From NCBI GenBank assembly GCA_016893485.2, contig JAFEKX020000001.1, positions 620,001 to 684,000 on the forward strand: 64,000 nt of DNA, given 5' to 3'. The translations under genes were made by a program, and so were the position numbers. Positions 1 through 11,036 of the stretch are shown here, piece by piece. The notes under the pieces are model-generated. The model had not been told where the DNA came from. It saw only the letters and a list, made by a program, of their open reading frames with translations, and did no database searches. This stretch comes from Streptomyces sp. P3 (GTDB lineage Bacteria > Actinomycetota > Actinomycetes > Streptomycetales > Streptomycetaceae). Within the stretch, counting starts at the first letter, position 1; the number at the start of each line of letters is the position of its first letter.

Positions 1-3000
1 GCGTTCGACACCGGCCGTCCTATCGCGGGGCGCAACGGCCAGGCGGCGGGGTCGCCTTCGAGGCAGAGGCTGCTGACGACATGCGTCTCGGTGGGGCCGT
101 AGTGGTTGAACAGGCGGGCGTTCGGCAGGCCGTCGAACCAGCGGCGGATCGCGCCGGTGCACACCAACTGCTCTCCCGCCGTGATGACTTCACGCAGCCG
201 GGACGGGAACTGGCCGGTGCGCACTCCGTGTTCGGCGAGGAGTTGCAGGGCGACGTACGGCAGGAAGATCCGCTCCGCTCCCCCGGTCTCCAACTCACGG
301 AGCAGGGACGGGACATCGTGCCGCCAGGCGGGCTTCACCAGGCGCAGCAGGCCGCCAGAGCAGAGGGTGGTGAAGATCTCCTGGAAGGAGACATCGAAGG
401 ACAGCATGGAGAACTGCTGGGTGACGGCGGGCCCGGGCAGGCCGCCGTCGGTGCGCTGCCAGGTCAGTAGGTTGCACAGGGTCCGGTCGGAGACCTGGAC
501 GCCTTTGGGGTGCCGGTGGAGCCGGACGTGAACAGGGTGTAGAGCGGGCGGAGGCCCTGGTGCGTGGGGAGTTGGGGCATTCCTGCGGTGGGGCTGTCGG
601 CGAGGGTGAGGAGGTGCCGGGGCAGGGATGCGGGCGCGATCGCGTCGAGGATGTCTTCGTCCTCGGGTGCGACGAGCACGCACAGGGGGTCGGCCTGGTC
701 CAGCACGTGTCGCAGGAGGTGCGGCGGGTAGGCCGGGTCGAGCGGGACGACGGTGAGGTTGAGGCGGGCCGCCGCCAGGAGCGCCACGACGTGCTCGGCG
801 GAGGGCTGGAGGTAGAGCGCCACGGCCGCCGGGGCGGCGGGGTCGGCCGGGAGACGGGGGCGAGTCGGGTCGCCAACTGGGCTGCCTGGGCGTCGAGTTC
901 GGCGTAGGTGAGAGTGGACTCGCCGGTGGTGACGGCCGGGGCGTTCGGGGTGTCGGCGGCCTGGCGGGCGAAGGCGTCGGCGACGGTGGTGAAGTCCGGT
1001 GTGCGCGTGGGGCCTTGGCCGTGGTCGGGGAGGGTGCGGCGGTAGTCGGCGACGAGTTGGTGGAGGGTGATGTCGGTGTCGCCGGTGAGGTGGTCGAGGG
1101 TCTGGCGGAAGAGGAGGGCTGCGGCCCGGGCGCGTTCGGCGCCGATGTCGTCGCGGTACTCCCACAGACAGTCGAACCCGCCCTCGTGTTCCACGACCGA
1201 CAACGTGAGCGCGCACTTGGCACCCAACGGTTCGGGCCATTCCGGCCGCACTTCGCAGCCGTCCAGGCGCAGTGCCGAGAAGTCGGTGTTCTCCAGGACG
1301 AAGAGGTAGTCGAACAAGGGGGTTCGCTCGCGGAAGGCGCCATCCGCGAGGACGTCTGCGAGGGCGACCTCCTGGTCCTGGAGCACGGCGCGCACGGCCT
1401 CGGCGTGGACGGCGAGTTGGGCGCCCAGGGAACGGTTCGGGTCCGTCGGGAGGTCCAGGAGCACGGTGTTGGCGAACATGCCGACCGTGTCGGCGAATTC
1501 GGGCCGGGACCGGTTCACCACCGGTGTGGCGACCAGCGGACTACCTTGCCCGGTCACGCCGTACAGGCTCGCGGCGAACGCGGACACCAGCAACTGGAAG
1601 CGCGTCAGGCCGAGTTGTGCGGCGTGTCGGTCCACCGCGCTACGGCGGACCAGGTCGAGCGAGGTGCGCAGGAGGCGGGCCCGTGGCACGAGGGGGCCGG
1701 CAGTGCGGGGACGGTTCGCCGTCGCGGCCGTGGTGCGAGCGCAACCGTGTGCGGCGGTCCTCGTATGCCGGGCTCGTGTGCCAAGTGCGTTGCCAGCGGG
1801 CGAAGTCGAGGGGGTGAGGGCGGGTGACGGCCGCTCTCCGGCCTCGGCACAGGCGTCGGTCAGGTCGTGGAGGAGGAGGTTGAGGGACCAGCCGTCGACG
1901 GCGACGTGATGGAGGTGCAGGAGCAGGAGTCCGCCGTCGGGCTGTGTCACCCAGGCGGCCCGCAGCATCCGCGTGTCGCCGAGATCGAAACGGTGGGCGA
2001 AGAACCGGTCGGCGGTGTCCTGCCACTCCTCCCCGGGCGGGCTTCGAGGCTTTGCCACGGGTCGTAGGGATCGCCGACCTCCTGGACCAATCCTTCGGGG
2101 GTGGGGACCAGCCGAGTGCGCAGGGCCACGTGCCGCTCCACCATCGCGCGCACCGCGCGGTGCAGGCCGGCCGTGTCGACGCGGCCCCGGACGCGGAAAG
2201 CGAGCGGCACGTCGTAGGCGCGGTCCTCGGGATCCCGCTGGTGCAGCAGCCAGAGGCGTTCCTGCTCGCTGGTGGCCGGTGCCGACGGCTCTCCGGAGGG
2301 GCCGGGCACGGGCGGGTGTTCGCCTACGGCCGCCCCGGGGCGTGTACGGCGTCGGCGAGAGCGGCGAAGTCGGCGCGCAGGACGAGGTCGTGCGGGAGGT
2401 CGACGGCGAAGCGGCTGAGGATCTCGAAGCGGAAGCGCAGTGCCTTCAGGGAGTCGCCACCGCTGGCGGCCCAACGGTCGCCGGGGCGCAGGCCGTTGAC
2501 GGCGAGGATCTCCTCGGCGACCGCGATCACCCGCCGTTGCTCGGCGCTGACGGGTGCGTCGTCCTCGGGTGTGCCGCGCCACGGGTCCGGGCGTCGCGGA
2601 GCAGGGCCGCCCGGTCGACCTTGCCATTGGCGTTGCGCGGCAACTCGGCGACGAGGTACGTGTGATGGGGCCGCATGTACGAGGGCAGGGCGGCGGCGAG
2701 GTGGCGGTCGTAGGCGTCGTAGGAGAGGTCGTCGCCCGGGACGAGGAAGGCGAGCAGTTCGCTGCGGTCCGCCGTGTCGCGGCGGGTGCAGATATAGGCC
2801 TGGCGGACGCCCGGTTGGGCCAGGATCTGGCGCTCCACCTCGCCCGGTTCGATCCGGAAGCCGCGCACCTTGACCTGGCGGTCGGCGCGTCCGACGTAGG
2901 TGATCCGGCCGTCGGTGTCCTGGCGTACGAGGTCGCCGGTGCGGTACCAGCGCCGCTCGCCGCCGTTCTCTTCCGGCAGGCGTACGAAGCTGCGGCTGGT

Positions 3001-4124
3001 CTGTTCCGGAGGTTGCGGTAGCCGCGCGCCAACGCCGGTCCGGAGAGGAGGAGTTCGGCGACTTCGCCGGGCTCGGCGGTGCGGTCGTCCTCGGTGCGCA
3101 GAAGGGTGCCGGTGCCGGGGAGCGGGGTGCCGATGGGGATGGTGTCGCCGTCGACGTCGCGTGGGATGGGGCCGCAGAGGGCGAAGGTCGTCGCCTCCGT
3201 CGGGCCGTACACGTTGTGCAGGACGGTGGGGGCGGCGGAGTTGGTCGCGTACCAGCGCCGGATGGTGCGGGCGTTGAGCTGTTCACCGCCGACGAGGACC
3301 TGTCCGACGGTGGCGAAGCAGTCGGGCACCTGCTCAACGACCGCGTTGAACAGGGCCGTTGTGATGAACAGTGTGTCGACACGGCGCTCGGTGAGCGCTT
3401 CGGCGAGCCGGTGCGCGCTGTGCGCCTGGGTGTCGTCGAGTACGACGCAGATCCCGCCGGTCAGGAGCGGGACCCACACCTCGAAACTGAGCGCGTCGAA
3501 GGCGGGGTTGGCCAGGCAGGCCATCCGGGCGCCGGGCCGCAGGTCCACGTATCCGGGGCGGGCCAGGCGCAGCACTCCGTCGTCGGTGACCTCGACGCCT
3601 TTGGGGTGTCCCGTGCTGCCTGAGGTGTAGAAGACGAAGGCCGTGGCGATGTCGCCGGGGTGTCCCGATGACACAGCGGGCAGGTCGGTGTCGTCATCGT
3701 CGAGGAGCAGGCGCGCGTCCAACGCGGCTACGTGCTGCGGTAGTTGGGGAGCATGCCCGCTGTCGTGGACGACGGCGACGGCTCCCGAGTCGTCGAGGAT
3801 GTGGCGCTGCCGGTCGGGCGGGCTGAGCCGGTCGAGGGGGACGACGGTGGCTCCGGCGCGGCGGATGCCGAGCATGACGCAGATCAGCTGCCAGGAGCGG
3901 GGCAGGTGTACGGAGACCGCGTGGCCGGGGCGAACTCCGGCCGCATGCAGCCGTGTTGCCACTCGGCCGCTGGCCCGTTCGAGTTCCGCATGGTCGAGGG
4001 TCCGGCTGCCGTCCTCGACGGCGACGGCGGAGGGGGTGCGGCGGGCCTGGGCCAGCACGGCTTCGGCGAGGGAGACGGATCTCGAAGGAGCCGGGGATGT
4101 GCCAGGGGCGGGGCGGAGGTCCAT
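1..4124 (-). CDS. Non-ribosomal peptide synthetase, A-T-C-A, cut by the left edge, frameshifted
   Basis: This is a multimodular peptide synthetase. Read right to left it holds an adenylation domain (TSGSTGHPKG, VYGPTEATT), a carrier domain (SGGDSLKAL), a condensation domain (HHVAVDG) and a second adenylation domain (LFTSGSTGTPK, NHYGPTETHV) that runs off the window. The ATG at 4124 overlaps the TGA of the upstream synthetase by one base (TGATG), so translation is coupled. Beginning with an A domain and no C domain suggests a loading module. By manual alignment to GrsA the pocket of the first A domain is D-A-F-F-L-G-V-T-F, close to Ile/Val-type codes. The second is D-V-Q-F-I-A-H-V-V, one change from the proline code. 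The frame changes at least eight times (near 3015, 2575, 2330, 2040, 1830, 1750, 860 and 520), which I attribute to sequence error. The domain order is well supported; the substrates are inferred. Confidence 0.86.
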
Positions 4125-7100
4125 CACGCCTCCTGTATGGAGAGGGTCAACTGCGCTCCGTGGTGAGCCAGTTCGGCACCGAGCAGGGTGGCGACCTGGG
4201 CGGCCCCGACGCCTTCGAGGATCTCCCAGTGGTCGCACTCCATCGTCTCGACGCGGTACTCGCCCTCGGCGCGGCGCTGCCAGAACTCGCGGACCTCGCC
4301 GTGGAAGGGCGTGTCGTCGCCGTCCGGGACGGCCTGGGCGAGGATCAGCCGGGCCGGGGAGGGTGCCGGGAGGTGTTCGCGGGCGGTGAGGCGGTTGTGG
4401 TTGTAGAGGTGGAAGTAGCGGTCGACCTGGGCGTCGTCGATGCCGGGGTACATCCCGTTGAACCTCACGAGTTTGTCGCGGAACTCGGCCGCGTCGACGG
4501 CGCCGATCTCCGCGCGTGCGGATGCGTCGTCGGTGGCCTGGGTGTCGAGGAGGACGACGCTGACGGCCCGGTGTCCGGCGCCGGCCAGCAGGCGTCCCAT
4601 CTCGTGGGCGACGAGCCCGCCGTAGGACAGGCCGGTCAGGACCAGGGGTTCGTCGCCGAGTGGTTCGAGGAGGCGGAGGTACTCCTCGGCCATGGCTTCG
4701 ACGCTGGGCAGGAGGTCCTCTCCGGGGTTCACGCCCGGGGACTGGATGCCGTACAGGGCGACGGTGTCGGGCAGGAGGGTGGCCGGGGGCAGGTAGCAGA
4801 AGGCGGTGCCGCCTGCGGGGTGGACGCAGACCACGCGTGGGCCGGTGCCGGGGCGGAACTCGATGAGGCTGCCGGGCGCGCGGGCGGTGCGGTCCTCGCG
4901 GAGCAGTGCTGCCAGGGTCTCGATGGTGGGGCGGGTCATCACCTCGCCCACGGGAAGACGGCGGCCGAAGGTCTCGGTCACGGCGTGGGCCATCTTGATG
5001 GCCGAGAGTGAAGTGCCCCCGATTTCGAAGAAGTTGTCGCTGACGCCGATGTCGGGGTGGAGCAGGATGCGCTGCCAGATCCGGTACAGGCCGTGTTCGA
5101 CGTGGTCGCGCGGGGCGGCCGTGTTGACCTGGGTGGAGGTCGACTCCTGGGCCAGGCGCAGGAGTTGGGGTCGGTCGAGTTTTCCGCTGCGGTTGAGCGG
5201 CAGGCTCTCGAGGTCGAGGAAGGCGGCGGGGATCATGTAGTCGGGCAGTCGGCGGGCGAGGGCGGTGCGCCAGTCGTGGGCGGTGCGGGCCGGTGCGGTG
5301 CCCCGGCCGATGCCGGCGATCAGGCGGGGCTGGCCGGTCGCGTCCTGGTCGACGAGGACGGCGGCCTCACGGACGCCGGGCAGGGGACATGAGCGCGGCC
5401 TCGACCTCGGCGGGTTCGATGCGGAAGCCGCGGAGTTTGACCTGGTCGTCGGCGCGTCCCATGTAGTGGGCCTGGCCGTCGGGCAGGCGGCGGGCGAGGT
5501 CTCCGGTGCGGTAGATCCGTTCACCGGGCACGAACGGGTCGGGCAGGAACCGTTCCTTGGTCAGGTCGGGGCGGCCGAGATAGCCGCGGGCCAGGGGGAG
5601 GCTCCGCCGAGGTACACCTCCCCACCACGCCGGGCGGGACGGGTTCCATGCGGCCGTCGAGGATGTACATACGGGTCCCGGGCAGCGGACGCCCGATGGG
5701 GCACGAACGCTCCAGCGGGCCGGGGTCGTAGTAGGCCGTGCTGTAGAGCGTCGCCTCGGTCGGGCCGTAGCCGAAGCAGATCCGCAGGCCCGGGAGGTGC
5801 TGTGTCATGCGGTGCAGCGCGGCCTCGGTGAGGGACTCAACTCCCGTGAGCAGCTTGCGCAGTGGCAGTCCGCGCAGTCGTACGGCCGGGTCCTCGTCGA
5901 TCCACTTGACGTACGCCGGCGGCAGGAACGCCTGGGTCACGGCGTGTTCGCGCATCCACCCCAGCAGCTCCTCCGGGTCGCCGCGCAACTCCTCTGGAAC
6001 GATGTGCAGTTCACCGCCGGTGGTCAGCGGCAACAGCAGTTCATGGATCGAGGCGTCGAACCCGATGCTGGACCAGGCCGAGCCGACCTCGCCAGGAGCC
6101 GTGCCCATACGGGCGTCCCAGGTGGCGAAGAGGTTGAGGACACTGCGGTGCTCGACCGCGACACCCTTTGGGCCGCCCCGTGGACCCGGAGGTGAAGATC
6201 ACGTAGGCGAGCTGGTCCGGTGCGTGATCGATACCCGTGGGTGGCCCCTGCCGGTTCGCCCCGTCGGCTTCTACGGCGTGCAGGTCGAGCCACTCCGATG
6301 CGCGGTCCGCGCTGTCGTGGTCGCTCAGGACGACCGGGCAGGCCGCGTCCTCGACCATCGTCGCGAGGCGCTCGGCGGGCTGGCCCGGGTCGAGTGGGAG
6401 GTAGGCGGCGCCCGCCTTGAGGATGCCCAGGATGCCGACGGCCAGATCGCAGGAACGCTTCGCGTGCAGGCCGACGACGTCACCGGGGCGGACGGAACGG
6501 GCGACGAGGGCGTGCGCGAGGTGGTTGGCCCGGTGGTCGAGGGTGGTGTAGTCGAGCGAGGTGTCGCGGTCGACCACGGCGGTGTGGGTGGGGCGCCGGC
6601 GGGCCTGGGCCTCGAAGAGTTCGACGAGTCCGGTCGCGGTGTGGGGAAGGAGGCGGGGGCGTCGGCTGCGGGGTGGCGTGGTGGTGCGGGGTGCTCGGAT
6701 GCGGGGCGTCGCCCCCGTGCCGGGTGCTCTGCTGCAGGGCGCCATGGTCGTCCGGGGCGATCGGCTGCGCCGCGTCACCGTCCAGCAGCACCCGTCTGCG
6801 TTCCTCCGCCTCCATCAACTCCAGGGCGCGCACGTCCCGTTCGGGATGGCGGGCCATGTCCGTGAGCAGGTGCCGCAGATGTCCGGCCCATCGCTCGGCC
6901 GTGTCGTGGTCGAGGAGGGCCGTCGCATAGTCGAGGTGCCCGGATATTCGGCCCTGGGAGTCGGTCGCCGAGACGGCGAGGTCGAACTTGGCAGGGGCGT
7001 GGTCGATCGGCAGCGGCTGGGCGTCCACTCCAGGCAGGTGCAGCAGGTCCCGGCGTTCGGGCACCCAGGCCAGCATGGTCTGGAAGAGGGGTGTACGGGA

Positions 7101-8242
7101 GGCGCTGCGGGGCGGGTTGACCAGTTCGACGATGCGCTCGAAGGGAAGGTCCTGGTGGGCGAGGGCCTCGCGGACGACGGCGCGGGTACGGGTGAGGGCC
7201 TCGGACACGGTGACCGAGCCGGACAGATCGATGCGCAACGGGAGGGAGTTGACGAGGAAGCCGATGAGACCGGCCGCTCCGGGGCCTCGCCGGTTGGCGA
7301 AGGGGCTGCCGACAACGATGTCCTCCTGCCCGGAGAGACGCGACAGGAGAATCGCCCAGCCCGCCAGTACGGCGACGAAGGGGGTAGCCCCGTGCCGCCT
7401 GGCCAGGCCCCGGAGTGCGGTGGTGGTCTCGGCGTCGAGGCTGAACTCGGCCCGCCCGCCCGCGTAGTGCTGTTCCGTGGGCCGTGGGCGGTCGGTGGGC
7501 AGTTCCAGGACGGGCGGCGCGTCGTCCAGCGCGCGCAGCCAGTACTCCTCCTGGTCGGTGAGCCCACCGTCCAGGACGGCCTGTTCCCGGGTCTGCGTGT
7601 GCTCGGCGAACTGCACCGCGAGCGGGGGCAGCGGGTCCGGGGCGCCGGCCGCGAACGCCTCGTAGAGCAGGCCGAGTTCGTCCATCATGACGTTCATCGA
7701 GGCACCGTCGTAGATGCTGTGATGGAACGTCAGCAGGAGTGCGTGGCGCTCGGGTCCGAGGGTGAGCAGGCGTCCGCGGCCGAGCGGTCCGGTGTCCAGG
7801 TCGAACGGCCGTTGTTCCTCGTCGCGTTGGCGGGCGGCCACCCCGGCGTCGGCGTCGTCGTCGGTGGTGAGGTCCTCGACGGTCAGGGCGAATCCCCGCC
7901 CGGTGGGTCGATGTGCTGGTGCACGTCCCCTTCCGTGGCCACCAGCCTCGTCCGCAGGGTCTCGTGACGGTCGGTCAGGGCGTCGAAGGCGCGGGACAGC
8001 AGTGCGGCGTCGAGCGGGCCGGTCAGGGAGAAGGCGATCGTCTCGTTGTACGCGACGTTCGCGCCCGGGAGTTGGGCCAGGAACCACAGTCGCCGCTGGG
8101 CGAAGGAGGCGGGCCGGATGCGGGGCGCTCGCTCGGCGCCGCCCGTGGCCGTCCCGGTGGACGCGCGTGGAGTGGGGACAGGGTGGGGGTGGTGTGCACC
8201 GGCGGTACCTGGCCTTCCCATCGGTGTGGGGCGGGGTGACAT
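4124..8242 (-). CDS. Non-ribosomal peptide synthetase, termination module C-A-T-TE, frameshifted
   Basis: This single-module synthetase ends in a release domain. Domains in order are condensation (starts [13 protein letters not shown], active site HHSIYDG), adenylation ([21 protein letters not shown]), carrier ([13 protein letters not shown]) and a type I thioesterase (GLSYGG nucleophile elbow, late His in CDHWE). The adenylation pocket reads D-A-H-F-L-G-G-L-Y, which I cannot assign to a substrate. The start is uncertain. An ATG at 8242 (MSPRPTPMG) is chosen because it precedes the condensation domain by a normal distance; a TTG at 8488 would add a Pro/Arg-rich leader. Frame changes occur near 7890, 6650, 6180, 5600 and 5390. 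It lies upstream of and is coupled to the A-T-C-A gene, although its chemistry should come last. No MbtH-like gene is visible in the window. Confidence 0.86.
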
Positions 8243-8488
8243 CGAGCGCGCGGAGCCGGGATCGCCGGACTGCCGCGGGTCCTGAAGAGGTGTGCTCGCC
8301 GTCGGGCGGGCGTCGGGGTGGGGGCGGGCGGGGGCCGACGGCCGGGAGGCGCAGGGCGCCGTCACCGCGGAAGCCGTCACCTCGGGACGGGGCGACACGT
8401 CAGGTGGTTGATGGGGGCGGTCGACGGAGCGAAGAGGCCTATGGCGGCCAGGCGATTCGATAATTCGATTCTTGAAATTACTGGCCAA

Positions 8489-8769
8489 TTACCTGGTCAC
8501 GTCTTTTTCCGGCACTCCCGGATTCCCTTCCGGAACTCCGTGACACGGCCGTAATCATCAATCACAGTCTCAGGGCATGTCAATACTCGACATTCCGCAA
8601 CACCACACAGAACACCCACACCGAAAAAGAGGCCCACGAAACCCCCATATGGGAATAATGGCTCCACAACCTCACACGTTTTCCCCCGGAGTCCGGCGAA
8701 ACACCGCTACGGGCAAAGAATGCCTCATGTTCGGGCGGGCCCGACCGGTACGAGGGGCGCCGCCCGGCC
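8489..8769. other. Intergenic region upstream of the NRPS operon
   Basis: These roughly 280 bases are clearly lower in G+C than their surroundings and have no plausible coding frame. They lie between the NRPS operon and the cupin gene, both on the minus strand, and probably hold the NRPS promoter. A self-complementary TTCCGGAA lies near 8528, and GTCACG and CGTGAC sit about 40 bases apart around it. No regulator site can be named. Confidence 0.4.
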
Positions 8770-9156
8770 TTACGAACCCGACCGCTCTTCCTCCTGCGGT
8801 ACGGCGTATCCAGGCACAGAAGGCCAGCGCAGAGTCAGTACCACGGACTCGTCCTCCGCGGTCCAGGAGTGATCCACTCCCTGGCCCCAGACGACATAGT
8901 CGCCCTGTTCTTCCAACAGCACGCTTCGCCCGGGGAACTCCATACGGAAGCGACCTGAGATCAGGACCAGGAGAGCTGCGCGCACTTCGCCCTTCACCCA
9001 CTGCGCTCGCTGTTCGCCACGCGGGTGTACACCCCATTTGACCTCCACGGCGTCGCTGTGGAGAGGACTGCCTTCCTCCTTGAAGTGCCCGAGCAGCCAC
9101 CCCCGGTCCAGTGCCGCGTCTTTGCCCGCATTACCCACGTACACGCCGTCTTCCAT
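8770..9156 (-). CDS. Small cupin-fold protein, function unknown
   Basis: The product is 128 residues and intact. It opens MEDGVYVGNAG and contains DRGWLLGHF, then a beta-rich stretch (VKWGVHPRG ... GRFRMEF ... GDYVVWGQGVDHSW) that reads like a small double-stranded beta-helix. Similar actinobacterial proteins are often filed as cupin or, misleadingly, as signal peptidase I. No catalytic function can be assigned. The ATG at 9156 is preferred over longer upstream readings because conserved-looking sequence begins there. It follows the glycosyltransferase gene on the same strand after a 133-base gap. Confidence 0.6.
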   Translation of the reverse strand: MEDGVYVGNAGKDAALDRGWLLGHFKEEGSPLHSDAVEVKWGVHPRGEQRAQWVKGEVRAALLVLISGRFRMEFPGRSVLLEEQGDYVVWGQGVDHSWTAEDESVVLTLRWPSVPGYAVPQEEERSGS

Positions 9157-9289
9157 GCGCCGGAACGCTAGCAGCCGACCACCGCGGCGGTAACGGGGTG
9201 CCGGGCACCTGCGCGCGCCTGCCGGAGTTCCCGCCGGATTCCCGCCGACCGGGGCCCTGTCCCGGGCCGACGGGCAGGGCCTGCCCCGC

Positions 9290-10495
9290 TCACCGGATGG
9301 CGTCGACCAGCAGGTTCGCGGCCACCGCCGCTCCATCGCTGCGGATCCTGGCTCCCAGGGCCTTGGCACGAGCCCGTGTCTCAGGTGCCAGGGCCGTCTT
9401 GAACGCGACACTCAAGGACTCGGTCGTCGGAGTCGGACTGTCAAGGGCCGCACCAAGATCCAGCTCCGCCACCTGACCGGCCCAGTAGGGGTTGTCCGCC
9501 AGTTGGAGAGGCACCACCACCTGCGGCGCACCCGCCCGGGCGGCCGTCAGCGTCGTGCCCGCACCGCCGTGGTGGACCACCGCGGCCACCCTCCCGAACA
9601 GACGCTGATGACTGACCTCGCCGATGGCGAGACAGTCGTCCCGGTCGTCGCCCAGGTCCAGGTCCGCCCAGCCGCGTGAGACGAGTACGCGGTGGTCCTG
9701 CGCGCGGATCACCTCGACGGCCCTGCGGGCGATGTCCGGGGACGGGCGCATGCTGCCGAAACCCACGTAGACCGGCGGTGCGCCCGCGTCCAAGAACGTC
9801 AACAGGTCGGCCGGCAGCGGGCGTTCGTCCGGCAGCGTCCAGGCACCCGTCTGGATCACGTCGAGGCCCGGGGTCTTCCGCCACGGTCCCAGGACCGGGT
9901 CCGCCGCAAGCCAGGGCCGGTCGGTGAAGACGTGATCACGGACGTTGTCCACCGGCGGCAGACCGAGAACGGCCCGGTGGCCGTTGAGCGGCTCGGCGAA
10001 TTGCGCGTTCACACTGCGGGCGTCCAACTCCCACAGCGTCAGGTTGTCGTTCGCCTCCGGCTCCGGCCAGCCCGGCCGCGGTGGCGGCGCGTGGTGCGGC
10101 GACGGCAGATTGACCGCCGAATAGCTCGCGTACACGTAGCGGACGCCCGCGGCCTCGGCCACGGACCGCGCGGCGATCTGCGCCAGGCCCGCCGCCACCA
10201 GCGCGTCACATCCGTCGAGGGCCTCGGGGAAGATCTCGAACTGTGCGTCGAGCATCTCGGTCCGGTACCGGGCCAGATCCGCCGCCGACGGCAGCGTCGT
10301 CCCGCTCATCAACGCCCGCACCGGTGGCCCGACCGGCACCAGTCGCACCCCGATACCCGCCAGCCGCTGCGCGAACTCCTCGTCGGGCGGGGCGCACATG
10401 CGCACCTCCACGCCGAGTTCCCGCAGCCGCACCGCGAGTGCCACCAGCGGTTCGACATCGCCCCGCGTCCCGTACGTGGACAACAGCACCCGCAT
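9290..10495 (-). CDS. GT1-family glycosyltransferase (vancomycin Gtf-like)
   Basis: This 401-residue enzyme should transfer a sugar from a nucleotide sugar to a small-molecule acceptor in the cytoplasm. The N terminus MRVLLSTYGTRGDVEPL is the classic start of GT-B antibiotic glycosyltransferases such as the Gtf enzymes. The nucleotide-binding signature HHGGAGTT is followed by GAPQVVVPLQLADNPYW. The frame is intact. The ATG at 10495 is preceded by GAAGGAGGA at good spacing. It lies close to the NRPS genes and opposite a nucleotidyltransferase-like gene, so it may decorate the peptide; that link is inference, and macrolide or lipid acceptors remain possible. Confidence 0.9.
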   Translation of the reverse strand: MRVLLSTYGTRGDVEPLVALAVRLRELGVEVRMCAPPDEEFAQRLAGIGVRLVPVGPPVRALMSGTTLPSAADLARYRTEMLDAQFEIFPEALDGCDALVAAGLAQIAARSVAEAAGVRYVYASYSAVNLPSPHHAPPPRPGWPEPEANDNLTLWELDARSVNAQFAEPLNGHRAVLGLPPVDNVRDHVFTDRPWLAADPVLGPWRKTPGLDVIQTGAWTLPDERPLPADLLTFLDAGAPPVYVGFGSMRPSPDIARRAVEVIRAQDHRVLVSRGWADLDLGDDRDDCLAIGEVSHQRLFGRVAAVVHHGGAGTTLTAARAGAPQVVVPLQLADNPYWAGQVAELDLGAALDSPTPTTESLSVAFKTALAPETRARAKALGARIRSDGAAVAANLLVDAIR

Positions 10496-11036
10496 TCGGC
10501 GTCCTCCTTCGTTCGGTCTTCCCGTACGTTTCGGCCCGTGCCGCCCGACTCCGAGCGGTCCTCGTCGACGGCGAGGGTTCGGCGACAGCGGGTGCGCCGC
10601 AGCAGTGTACGTCGCTTGATCGTGAACGCGGCAGCAGTCCTCGAACACCGGAACACCGTGATCCGCGCGCACCTCACCCTCGCCCGGGTTGTGGGCAAGT
10701 CAGCGCCGTCGCAACGGACTTGGAGGCGCTTGACCCTGGGTGCCCTCTCCAACTCCAGCGACCGACGGCAGGTTTCGTTCCGCCCATGGGCCAACTCGGC
10801 TGTTTCGACGCCGACTTCCTTCTTTGTCGGCGACGGCGAATACCCACCGGGCACCTTGGGGACAATCTCGTCGATCAACGTTCGCCCCCTCGCACACGGA
10901 GCCGCCCTCGGTGACTACGGTGAGCGTCGGCGTTCCTTCCAAGTCGACGGTATGTGGCGTCGACTTGGGCCGTCCCTACCCGTACGCGGCGAAGTGCGCG
11001 AGGTTCCCGATCGTCAACCAATCTGAGAGCCACTCA
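10496..11036. other. Divergent intergenic region
   Basis: This 541-base gap separates the minus-strand glycosyltransferase from the plus-strand nucleotidyltransferase-like gene and must hold both promoters. It is less G+C-rich than the genes. An open minus-strand frame (10878 to 10309) has unusual composition and no domain I recognise, so I do not call it a gene. No operator stands out. Confidence 0.4.

Noticed and set aside
1015..1827. Long plus-strand open frame opposite the NRPS
   Set aside because: It is antisense to the condensation domain, whose HHxxxDG motif and flanks are clear on the minus strand. High G+C makes such mirror frames common.
4124..5524. Separate thioesterase gene downstream of the first NRPS module
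   Set aside because: The carrier and thioesterase domains are in one continuous frame, so the thioesterase is an integral C-terminal domain.
10309..10878. Minus-strand open frame upstream of the glycosyltransferase
   Set aside because: Its composition is unlike neighbouring genes, it has no domain, and it runs in another frame into the glycosyltransferase gene, which has its own good start.
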